Assembly (NCBI GenBank): GCA_958477465.1
Contig: CAUEFX010000047.1
Location: forward strand, 1 to 33,692
Reading direction: 5' to 3'
DNA: 33,692 nucleotides
From: an uncultured Bacteroides sp.
Lineage (GTDB): Bacteria; Bacteroidota; Bacteroidia; Bacteroidales; Bacteroidaceae
In this document: positions 16,427 to 25,186 of the stretch, piece by piece
Position numbering within the stretch: the stretch's first letter is position 1
Layout: every line of letters starts with the position of its first letter
The notes under the pieces: generated by a model
Told to the model about the DNA's origin: nothing
Databases searched by the model: none
Seen by the model: only the letters and a program-made list of their open reading frames with translations
Position numbers and translations under genes: made by a program

Positions 16427-19030
16427 ATGAAACTGAAATATCTTGTCGGAACTCTCTGCTTGAGTTTACTGACCTTGGCTGCCTGTACGCAGCAGGAGGC
16501 ATACCGGAATCCTGACCTTAGCCCCGCGGAACGGGTTTGGGATTTACTGAAACGCATGACGCTGGATGAGAAAATCAGCCAGATGAAAAATGGGGCCGAT
16601 CCTGTAGAAAGGTTGGGTATCCCGCAGTATGATTGGTGGAATGAAGCTCTGCATGGCGTGGGGCGTGCAGGACTTGCCACCGTCTTTCCGCAAGCCATCG
16701 GACTGGCTGCTACGTTCGATGACACTGCTGTCTATGAGACTTTCGACATGGTGTCTGATGAGGCGCGCGCCAAGTACAACGACTTTCAGAAAAAGGGGGA
16801 ACGCACCGGCTACAAGGGACTGACTTTTTGGACACCGAATGTCAATATCTTCCGCGACCCACGTTGGGGACGAGGTCAGGAGACTTATGGTGAAGATCCC
16901 TACCTGACTACTTGCATGGGACTGGCCGTTGTCCGTGGACTACAAGGTGACGGCACGCAGAAGTATGACAAGACTCATGCTTGTGCCAAGCACTATGCCG
17001 TGCACAGCGGTCCGGAGTGGAACCGTCACAGTTTCGATGCCAAGAACATTGCTCCGCGCGACCTGTATGAAACTTACCTGCCAGCTTTCAAAGCACTGGT
17101 GAGGGAGGGAAAGGTGAAAGAGGTGATGTGTGCCTACAACCGCTTTGAGGGAGAACCTTGCTGTTCCAACAAGGAATTGCTCATCCGTATCCTGCGTGAA
17201 GAGTGGGGGTACGATGACATCATTGTCTCCGATTGCGGTGCCATTTCCGATTTCTACCGTCCGCAACCGCATAACCACGGGACACATGCTTCGGCAGCTG
17301 AGGCTTCGGCGGATGCCGTCCTTTCCGGCACCGACCTTAACTGCGGAGGCTCTTACCTTTCGCTGAAGGAAGCAGTAGAGAAAGGACTTATCAGCGAAGC
17401 CAAGATTGATGAATCGGTATTCCGTCTGTTGCGCGCCCGTTTTCAGTTGGGGATGTTCGATGATCCGGCTACGGTCGCTTGGAACAATATCCCTTACTCC
17501 GTGGTCAATTCTGCCGGACACCAGGCCAAGGCACTGGAGATGGCCCGCAAGAGCATGACGCTATTGACGAACAAACGACATGTGCTTCCGCTCAGTAAGG
17601 AACTGAATAAAATTGTAGTGGTGGGACCTAACGCTGCTGATTCCGTAATGATGTGGGGTAACTACAACGGAACACCTGCCCACACCGTAACCATTCTGGA
17701 GGGCATCCGGAACAAAATGCCACAAGCCGAAGTGGTATATGAAAAAGGGTGTGACTACGTGGACGATCAGGTGATGTACAGTTTCTTCAGTCAGTGCTCA
17801 CTGGATGGGAAGAAAGGTATGAAGGCAACCTTCTGGAACAATCGCAATATGGAGGGAGAACCGGTATCGGTGCAACAGTTTGCCGATCCGCTCCGGCTGA
17901 ATACGGCAGGAGGGACTCCTTTTGCTGCCGGGGTGGAGCTGAACGATTTCTCGGCTCGCTTTGAAACTCTCTTTGTGCCCGACCGTTCGGGGGAGGTGTT
18001 TTTCTATCTTTCTGCCGATGACGGTTGCCGCTTGTCTGTTGGCGGCAAGTCGCTGATTTCCGATTGGAAGGATGGCTCTGCTTCAGAAAAGTGTTGCAGA
18101 TTGACTGTTGAGAAGGGGAAGAACTATCCGATTCGAATTGATTACTACAATGCCGGAGGTGGCGGCGAACTTGCTTTCGACCTTGGCTACAAGCAACAAC
18201 TGGATTACCGGGCTGTGGCTGGACGCGTGGCCGATGCAGATGTTATTCTGTTTGCAGGTGGTATCTCTCCCTCCTTGGAAGGCGAAGAAATGCCGGTAGA
18301 CCTGCCTGGGTTCAGGAAGGGAGACCGCACGAACATCGAGCTGCCTAAGGTGCAGAAGGAAATGCTGAAAGCGTTGAAGCAGACCGGAAAGCCCGTGATA
18401 TTCGTACTTTGTTCCGGTAGTGCAATTGCCTTGCCGCAGGAGGTGGAGCATACGGATGCCATACTCAATGCCTGGTATCCGGGACAGGCAGGAGGAACGG
18501 CCGTTGCTGACGTGCTGTTCGGGGATTATAATCCGGCAGGACGCTTGCCGGTCACTTTTTATGCTTCGACTGATGACTTGCCTGATTTCGAGGATTATAG
18601 CATGGCAAACCGTACCTACCGTTATTTCAAAGGAACACCTCTGTTCCCTTTCGGACACGGATTAAGTTATACAACATTTAAATATGGCAATGCCACTCTT
18701 GAAGCAACAGAAATAAAAGCAGGAGAGGACGTGAGATTAACAATTCCCTTACAGAATACCGGTAACCGTGACGGTGATGAGGTGGTACAAATATATATCC
18801 GGCAATTGGCAGATGGCGAAGGACCCGCCAAATCCTTGCGTGCTTTCCGTCGGGTTTCAGTAAAGGCAGGAGGGAGTACAACGGTACAAATACAGCTCCC
18901 CGCGCATACATTTGAGTTTTATAACCCGGATACAAAAACAATGACAATCCATTCCGGGCAGTATGAACTGCTGTACGGTGGCACCTCTGATAACAATAAA
19001 CTAAAACGAATGACCATTACTCTGTTATAA
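16427..19030 (+). CDS. GH3-family glycosidase with PA14 insertion, lipoprotein
   Basis: An 867-residue GH3 glycosidase. The lipobox LAAC places Cys at residue 20; the following TQQEAY is only weakly acidic, so it may face the periplasm. The first catalytic domain carries DWWNEALHGVGRAG, the hallmark of the GH3 beta-xylosidase/arabinofuranosidase clade, then DPRWGRGQETYGEDP, KHYAVHSGPEWNRHSFD and the nucleophile D269 in IVSDCGAI. A PA14 domain (about 463-588, KGMKATFWNNRNMEGEP to SADDGCRLSVGG) is inserted in the second alpha/beta domain, and a fibronectin III-like domain closes the protein (about 760-860). PA14 insertions in GH3 enzymes often shape the active site. The clade motif points to a beta-xylosidase-like or beta-glucosidase-like activity; the real substrate is unknown. 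Confidence 0.88.
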   Translation: MKLKYLVGTLCLSLLTLAACTQQEAYRNPDLSPAERVWDLLKRMTLDEKISQMKNGADPVERLGIPQYDWWNEALHGVGRAGLATVFPQAIGLAATFDDTAVYETFDMVSDEARAKYNDFQKKGERTGYKGLTFWTPNVNIFRDPRWGRGQETYGEDPYLTTCMGLAVVRGLQGDGTQKYDKTHACAKHYAVHSGPEWNRHSFDAKNIAPRDLYETYLPAFKALVREGKVKEVMCAYNRFEGEPCCSNKELLIRILREEWGYDDIIVSDCGAISDFYRPQPHNHGTHASAAEASADAVLSGTDLNCGGSYLSLKEAVEKGLISEAKIDESVFRLLRARFQLGMFDDPATVAWNNIPYSVVNSAGHQAKALEMARKSMTLLTNKRHVLPLSKELNKIVVVGPNAADSVMMWGNYNGTPAHTVTILEGIRNKMPQAEVVYEKGCDYVDDQVMYSFFSQCSLDGKKGMKATFWNNRNMEGEPVSVQQFADPLRLNTAGGTPFAAGVELNDFSARFETLFVPDRSGEVFFYLSADDGCRLSVGGKSLISDWKDGSASEKCCRLTVEKGKNYPIRIDYYNAGGGGELAFDLGYKQQLDYRAVAGRVADADVILFAGGISPSLEGEEMPVDLPGFRKGDRTNIELPKVQKEMLKALKQTGKPVIFVLCSGSAIALPQEVEHTDAILNAWYPGQAGGTAVADVLFGDYNPAGRLPVTFYASTDDLPDFEDYSMANRTYRYFKGTPLFPFGHGLSYTTFKYGNATLEATEIKAGEDVRLTIPLQNTGNRDGDEVVQIYIRQLADGEGPAKSLRAFRRVSVKAGGSTTVQIQLPAHTFEFYNPDTKTMTIHSGQYELLYGGTSDNNKLKRMTITLL

Positions 19031-19113
19031 AAATGGTTCGGCACAGCTGGAAATATAAGAGCTTGTGTATAATTATTTTTAATATCAGAATTAAATTATA
19101 AATAGATCATATC

Positions 19114-22100
19114 ATGAATTTGGTGAATAAAAAACTACTGGTTTACACCATCCTTTCTATAAGCATAGCGGCACAAGCGCAACAGAGCGATAAATGGAGC
19201 AATGATTTTTCCAATCCTGCTGAAACATTCCGTACGGTAGGGCGCGGTTCATGCAGCGTTCGCGATGGTGTGTTCCGGTCGCAAGGCGCATACGCCCTTT
19301 TCGGTACGCCCGAAATGAAAAACTATACCTTTTCTTTCCGGGCCCGTGCTCCGAAAGATGCCGGGCAGGTACAAATCTGGGCGGGGTTCCGCACACACAA
19401 CCGTTTCGACCGTTACGTGGTAGGTATTAAGGGCGGATTGCAGGACGACCTCTACCTGATGCGTACCGGATATATGGGTACAGATGAATTCATGGGAGTT
19501 CGCCCGTTGGGCTTTCATCCTGTACCGGGTGAGTGGTATAAACTGCGTGTAGAGGTGTGTGGTAATCGTATCCGTGTTTTTGTAGGCGATGAACAACTCC
19601 CCCACATCGACGTGACGGATAAAAACGGCGGTAGACTCGTTTCTACAGGCGAAGTTTCCCTGGGGGGCGGTTGGATGGAGACGGAGTTCGATGACCTCGT
19701 AATCACTCCGTTGGCAGACAATGCGTTGGCAGGCGTGAAAGACACGGAGTACAAACAACAGCTTACTCCGCAGCAGAAAGAGGAGAAACGTTGCCGGGAA
19801 CGTTCTGCTTATACCCCCATCAGGTTGACAACACTGACCGGAAACCGTACGGAACTTCCGTTGGACGGTAACTGGCTCTTCATGCCCGAATACCAACAAG
19901 ATGACAAGACCGTTGCCATCTCTCCGCAGACCGACGACCAGGACTGGCATGTGATGTCTGTCCCCAACTTCTGGACCCCCATCCGCATCTGGCTGCATGG
20001 CGAGACTATGCCGTCACCCAAAGGCGCACAACCCAAAGGCGTGAGTGATACCTACTACCAGCAGGAGACCGACCGCTGCGAGAACTATACTTTCGACTAT
20101 CGCCGGACAGGAGCAGCTTGGTATCGTCAATGGTTGGAACTACCGGCTGAAGTAAAAGGCAAACAACTGACATTGACCTTTGACGCCGTATCCAAGATGG
20201 CCGAAATATATATCAATGGCAAATTGGTGTCCACACACATCGGCATGTTCGGTGAATGGCAGGTGGATGCCACACCTTATCTCCGGGCAGGGCGTAATCT
20301 CATCGCCCTAAAAGTGACACGTGACATCAAAGGGGCTGCCGCACAGACCAGTGAGGCGATGGAGAACTATTACGGTTCCGTCCGTCGGGATATAAACGAT
20401 AATAAGGAAGACAAGGAGGCCAACAAAACCGTACTGACCGATATCCCTCACGGCTTCTACGGCGATAATCCGGCCGGCATCTGGCAACCTGTGAAACTGA
20501 CCGTCAGCGACCCTCTGAAGGTGGAGGATGTCTTCATCAAGCCCAATCTGCAAGGAGCTGCTTTTGACATCACGATAAAAAACAAAGGTACGAAAAAACG
20601 GACTTTTGCCATCTATGCCGACATTACTGATAAACAGACGGGTAAGACCCTTTACAGCGGTACGCTGGCTGTGAAGAACCTGCTCGCTGCCGGACAGCAA
20701 CAGACTTATACATGCAGCGTCGATGGCCTGAAGCCCAAACTTTGGGAACCTGCCACACCTGACTTATATGATTTCACGTTCCGCCTTGTTGAAGGCAAGG
20801 AGAAAGAGGCGGACTGCGTAACCATCACTTCGGGTTTCCGTACCTTTGAGGCGCGACAGGACGGCTTTTTCTACCTGAACGGACGCCGATACTGGCTGCG
20901 CGGAGGTAACCACATTCCCTTTGCCCTTCGTCCTAATGACAGGGAACTGGCAGACAAGTTCATGCAACTGATGCGTGCCGGGAATGTCAATTCCACTCGC
21001 ACACATACCACACCTTGGAACGAGCTGTGGATGTCGGCAGCCGACCGAAACGGCATTGCCGTCAGTTTTGAAGGTACTTGGTCATGGCTGATGATTCACT
21101 CTACGCCGATACCTGACAAGGGAGTGCTCGACCTTTGGGCCGATGAGTGGCTGCAAGTAATGAACAAGTTTAAAAACCACCCTTCACTTTTCTTCTGGAC
21201 CATCAATAACGAGATGAAGTTCTACGACCTCGATGCTGACAAGGAACGCGCCATGCAGAAGTTCCGCATCATTTCCGATGTGGTGAAGCGGATGCGCGGT
21301 CTGGACCCCACACGACCCATCAGTTTCGATTCCAACTACATGCGCCGCAACGGTGTCAACCGATTCGGTAATGAGTTCATGGCAACGGTGGACGATGGCG
21401 ACATCGACGACAACCACGCTTATTATAATTGGTATGACTTTTCCGTCTTCCGTTTTTTCAACGGTGAGTTTCAAAAGCAGTTCAAGACACCCGGACGTCC
21501 GCTCATCAGCCAGGAAATGAGTACCGGATACCCCAACGGCGAGACCGGGCATCCCACCCGTTCCTACCAGTTGATTCATCAGAATCCGTATAGTCTGATA
21601 GGCTACGAAGCATACGATTGGGCAGACCCGGCTTCGTTCCTGAAAGTGCAGTCGTTTATCACCGGTGAACTGGCAGAAGTCTTGCGCCGCACGGGCGAGC
21701 AGTGCTCCGGTATCATGCACTTTGCCTACATGACCTGGTTCCGTCAGTGTTACGACTCTAAGAATATCCGTCCCTGGCCCACTTACTATGCCCTTCAACG
21801 TGCCTTGCAACCTGTATTGGTCAGTGCTGAGCTGTGGGGACGCAATCTCTATGCAGGTGAAAAACTACCCGTTCGCATCTATGTAGTAAACGATGACGAG
21901 CAAGGAAACGACCTTCCTGCCACGACCCTCGGTTGGAGCATTACCGATGCTTCGGGCAAGGTACTGGCATCGGGTAATGCCGACTTCCCTGCCGTGCCTT
22001 ACTATGGCCGCAAGTACATCGAACCTGCCATCCAGTTGCCTGCCAACCTGCCTGCCAACAAGGTGTACGGCAAACTCAAACTGACGCTGACCGAAAATGG

Positions 22101-22827
22101 CGCACTCCGTTCGCAGAACGAATACGACTTGCTGTTGGCTCGTAAGGAGTGGAACGTAGGACAGGTATCGCTTGCCAAGAACCAAAAGATATTGTTGCTG
22201 GACAAAGACAGCCTGAAAGGCGCTCTCGACTTCCTGAACGTAGCCGTCACTCCGGTTGCCTCTGTCAAGGAACTTGTCAATCCCCGTCAGAAAGCCTCAC
22301 TCTGCATTGTTTCCGGTATGATCGGTTGCACCGATGAAGAAGCCTCCCTACTTCGTGCCTACCAGGCGAAGGGTGGTAAATTGCTCTTCCTCAACAGTAA
22401 GGAGGCGGCAAAGATGGTCTATCCCGAATACATTACCGGCTGGATTATTCCCACAGAGGGTGATATTGTGGTCATGGAACGTTCCGATGCTCCTGTGTTC
22501 AACGGTATCGGTGTACTTGACTTGCGTTATTTCAATAACAACCGCCGCGAGATTCCGCTGGCTTGTACCGCTACCTTGAAGGCAGTCCGGCACGAGAACA
22601 TCACCGAATTGGCAAGCCAGATGAAAATCCATGCCTACATCGACGGTGGCAAACCGGAAGATCGGATAGAGCGTATCGAGTCCATGCGCGGACTGACATT
22701 ACTTGGCATCCGCGACGGTAAGGGTGATGCCATCGTCTCCACCATGTGCACGGAAAAGGCTGCGACCGATCCGGTGGCAGGACATTTATTGGTGAATCTG
22801 GTGAAAGAGATGATGGGACAAAAATAA
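19114..22827 (+). CDS. Very large exported GH2-family glycosidase with N-terminal LamG-like domain
   Basis: A 1237-residue exported protein with a signal peptide (about 1-22, ends AQAQ). Residues about 25-205 form a concanavalin-like domain of LamG or DUF1080 type (NYTFSFRARAPKDAGQVQIW, WYKLRVEVCGNRIRVFVGD). The GH2 core follows: jelly-roll (about 245-455, MAEIYINGKLV, NPAGIWQPVKL), Ig-like domain, and TIM barrel (about 590-900) with likely acid/base E700 in FFWTINNEM and nucleophile E801 in PLISQEMSTGYP. After it come a beta domain and a GATase-like alpha/beta region (about 1015-1160, LLRAYQAKGGKLLFLNS). It is well above the usual GH2 length because of the added domains at both ends. An 83-base AT-rich gap separates it from the GH3 gene. 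Specificity is unknown; beta-galactosidase, beta-mannosidase and beta-glucuronidase are all possible. Confidence 0.83.
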   Translation: MNLVNKKLLVYTILSISIAAQAQQSDKWSNDFSNPAETFRTVGRGSCSVRDGVFRSQGAYALFGTPEMKNYTFSFRARAPKDAGQVQIWAGFRTHNRFDRYVVGIKGGLQDDLYLMRTGYMGTDEFMGVRPLGFHPVPGEWYKLRVEVCGNRIRVFVGDEQLPHIDVTDKNGGRLVSTGEVSLGGGWMETEFDDLVITPLADNALAGVKDTEYKQQLTPQQKEEKRCRERSAYTPIRLTTLTGNRTELPLDGNWLFMPEYQQDDKTVAISPQTDDQDWHVMSVPNFWTPIRIWLHGETMPSPKGAQPKGVSDTYYQQETDRCENYTFDYRRTGAAWYRQWLELPAEVKGKQLTLTFDAVSKMAEIYINGKLVSTHIGMFGEWQVDATPYLRAGRNLIALKVTRDIKGAAAQTSEAMENYYGSVRRDINDNKEDKEANKTVLTDIPHGFYGDNPAGIWQPVKLTVSDPLKVEDVFIKPNLQGAAFDITIKNKGTKKRTFAIYADITDKQTGKTLYSGTLAVKNLLAAGQQQTYTCSVDGLKPKLWEPATPDLYDFTFRLVEGKEKEADCVTITSGFRTFEARQDGFFYLNGRRYWLRGGNHIPFALRPNDRELADKFMQLMRAGNVNSTRTHTTPWNELWMSAADRNGIAVSFEGTWSWLMIHSTPIPDKGVLDLWADEWLQVMNKFKNHPSLFFWTINNEMKFYDLDADKERAMQKFRIISDVVKRMRGLDPTRPISFDSNYMRRNGVNRFGNEFMATVDDGDIDDNHAYYNWYDFSVFRFFNGEFQKQFKTPGRPLISQEMSTGYPNGETGHPTRSYQLIHQNPYSLIGYEAYDWADPASFLKVQSFITGELAEVLRRTGEQCSGIMHFAYMTWFRQCYDSKNIRPWPTYYALQRALQPVLVSAELWGRNLYAGEKLPVRIYVVNDDEQGNDLPATTLGWSITDASGKVLASGNADFPAVPYYGRKYIEPAIQLPANLPANKVYGKLKLTLTENGALRSQNEYDLLLARKEWNVGQVSLAKNQKILLLDKDSLKGALDFLNVAVTPVASVKELVNPRQKASLCIVSGMIGCTDEEASLLRAYQAKGGKLLFLNSKEAAKMVYPEYITGWIIPTEGDIVVMERSDAPVFNGIGVLDLRYFNNNRREIPLACTATLKAVRHENITELASQMKIHAYIDGGKPEDRIERIESMRGLTLLGIRDGKGDAIVSTMCTEKAATDPVAGHLLVNLVKEMMGQK

Positions 22828-22890
22828 AGATTTTTTGTAATTTGAGACGATATAACACATCGCTACTCATATAGCTGCAATTTTTAGATT

Positions 22891-25152
22891 ATGAAGAAAC
22901 TGTTCATTCTTATTGTAGTCTGTGCAAGTACATTTACGGCTTGCACGAATAAGGTGTCCGCACCCTTTTATACAGACTATGTAGATGTATTTATCGGTAC
23001 CGGAGGTCATGGGCATACTTTTCCCGGTGCAACGATGCCTCATGGCATGGTACAGCTTAGCCCTGATACCCGGCAGGATGGTTGGGATGCTTGCGGAGGG
23101 TATTATTACGATGACCGGACACTGATGGGATTCAGTCATACCCATCTCAGCGGAACCGGTATAGGTGATTATGGGGATGTCCTGTTTATGCCGACGGTGG
23201 GTGTCAAGCCTTTGTGTGCCGGTACAGAGAAAGCTCCCGAAGGCAGTTATCGCTCTCATTTCACTCACGAAACGGAAAATGCCCGTCCCGGTTACTATTC
23301 TGTATTGCTGCAGGACGATTCCATTCGTGCCGAACTGACCGCAACCTTGCGTACGGGATGGCACCGATATACTTATCCCGACAACAGTGATGCCCGTCTG
23401 ATTGTGGATATGGAGACAAGTGTGCAGCGAAGGAGACATCCACTGACCCGATTGCATGTAGTAAATGACTCTGTACTTTGTGGTATGAGAACGGTGGAAG
23501 GTTGGGCTCCACGGCGGCATATCTACTTTTACGCCCGGTTCTCGTCTCCTTTTGAGGCACAGCTCTATAAGGATGCTGAAACAATGGTAACTGATGTCGA
23601 TTCTGTGTCATCTTCGCAAGCCAAGGTGGTATTGCGTTTCAAACAATTGCCTGCTGACCGTCGCTTGTTGGTAAAAGTCGGAATTTCGGCTGTCGATGAA
23701 GCCGGTGCCCGCCGCAACTTGGAAGCTGAAGCCGCCGGATGGGATTTCGATACTGTCGTACGGCAAGCCAATGAAGCCTGGAACCGTGAATTGAGCCGTA
23801 TTGAAGTGGAGACTGACGATAAAGCACAGCAAACTATCTTCTACACGTCCCTTTATCATTCGTTGGTGCAACCTAGTATCGCATCTGATGTAGATGGGCG
23901 TTACCGCACGATGGAACAGGAAATCTGTCGGGACACGGCCTATACCAATTATACGGTATTTTCTTTATGGGATACTTTCCGTGCCGCACATCCGCTTTAT
24001 ACACTTATCATTCCGCAGCAGAACCAGGCATTTATCCGCTCACTCCTGCGTAAGTACAACGAACAGGGTGTTCTGCCAAAATGGGAACTGGCCTCCAACG
24101 AAACAGGTACTATGATTGGTTATCATGCCGTATCGGTCATTGTGGACGCTGTGATGAAAGGGCAGACCGGCTTTAATATAGCCAAGGCGTTGGAGGCTTG
24201 CATCCGTTCCTCTGTTTACGACACTACCGGAATTTCACCTGTAATGGACCGGAATGTGTTGCATGGAAAAGTGATGCCCGAAGCCTTGCGTTACAAAAAT
24301 GAGCTGGGTTTTATTCCTTGCGACCGAGTGGAAAAGTCTGTATCGCAAGGGTTGGAATTCGCTTACTGTGACTGGCTGATTTCCAAACTGGCACGTACAT
24401 TGGGATATGATTCCATTGCTGACCGTTATGAGTTGCTTGCCAAGAACTACCGATGGTACATCGATCCCGAAACCAAGCTAATGCGCGGACGTACTTCCGA
24501 CGGTAGATGGGATTGCTCGTTTGAACCACGAGCTGTGACCCGTTCCGGCAATTATGTAGAGGGAAATGCGTGGCAATGGTCTTGGTTTGTTCCCCAGGAT
24601 GTGGAAGGGCTGATGGCTGCGACTGGTGGTCCGGAGGCTTTCGTGAACCGGCTCGACTCACTCTTTACCATGACTTCTGAACTGACAGGAAGTGTTTCTG
24701 ATGCTTCGGACGTGACAGGTATGATCGGTCAATATGCTCATGGTAATGAACCCAGTCATCACATACCTTATCTGTATAATTATGCCGGACAGCCTCACAA
24801 AACGCAAGCAATCGTAGAACAGATTTTACGGACGCAGTACACTACGGCTCCTGATGGCTTGTCGGGCAACGAAGATGTGGGACAAATGTCTGCCTGGTAT
24901 GTACTGAACAGTATGGGAATCTATTCCTTCTGTCCCGGAAAACCAGTCTATGCGTTGGGATATCCGTTGTTCAATCGTGTAACACTGCATTTGGAGGATG
25001 GAAAGACGTTTGTTATCCGTACCCTTCGCACCTCTCCTGAACAGAAGTTCATTCGCTCTGTCCGGTTGAATGGAAGACCGCTCACTGGCTATGAGTTGCG
25101 TCATGAAGATATTATGCGAGGAGGAGAACTGGAATTCGAAATGGAAGAATAA
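22891..25152 (+). CDS. GH92-family alpha-mannosidase, lipoprotein
   Basis: A 753-residue GH92 enzyme, close to the usual family length. GH92 enzymes are calcium-dependent, inverting exo-alpha-mannosidases, most often acting on alpha-1,2 linkages. A lipobox FTAC gives Cys at residue 18, followed by TNKVS without acidic residues, suggesting a periplasm-facing lipoprotein. Family motifs are clear: DVFIGTGGHGHTFPGATMPH, MVQLSPDTRQDGWDACGGY, GFSHTHLSGTGIGDYGD, E557 in VEGNAWQW (likely the acid), and GNEDVGQMSAWYVLNSMG (residues about 659-676), which carries the conserved acidic residues of the base region. It is the one gene that clearly indicates a mannose-containing substrate for this PUL. It starts 63 bases after the large GH2 and ends 34 bases before a GH3. 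Confidence 0.93.
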   Translation: MKKLFILIVVCASTFTACTNKVSAPFYTDYVDVFIGTGGHGHTFPGATMPHGMVQLSPDTRQDGWDACGGYYYDDRTLMGFSHTHLSGTGIGDYGDVLFMPTVGVKPLCAGTEKAPEGSYRSHFTHETENARPGYYSVLLQDDSIRAELTATLRTGWHRYTYPDNSDARLIVDMETSVQRRRHPLTRLHVVNDSVLCGMRTVEGWAPRRHIYFYARFSSPFEAQLYKDAETMVTDVDSVSSSQAKVVLRFKQLPADRRLLVKVGISAVDEAGARRNLEAEAAGWDFDTVVRQANEAWNRELSRIEVETDDKAQQTIFYTSLYHSLVQPSIASDVDGRYRTMEQEICRDTAYTNYTVFSLWDTFRAAHPLYTLIIPQQNQAFIRSLLRKYNEQGVLPKWELASNETGTMIGYHAVSVIVDAVMKGQTGFNIAKALEACIRSSVYDTTGISPVMDRNVLHGKVMPEALRYKNELGFIPCDRVEKSVSQGLEFAYCDWLISKLARTLGYDSIADRYELLAKNYRWYIDPETKLMRGRTSDGRWDCSFEPRAVTRSGNYVEGNAWQWSWFVPQDVEGLMAATGGPEAFVNRLDSLFTMTSELTGSVSDASDVTGMIGQYAHGNEPSHHIPYLYNYAGQPHKTQAIVEQILRTQYTTAPDGLSGNEDVGQMSAWYVLNSMGIYSFCPGKPVYALGYPLFNRVTLHLEDGKTFVIRTLRTSPEQKFIRSVRLNGRPLTGYELRHEDIMRGGELEFEMEE

Positions 25153-25186
25153 TCTCTATTATACAACTGTTAAGTTTCACTATACA

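Noticed and set aside
25070..25186. Upstream in-frame start for the last GH3, inside the GH92 gene
   Set aside because: The extra residues precede a clear signal peptide that begins at the ATG at 25187; an exported protein would not carry them.
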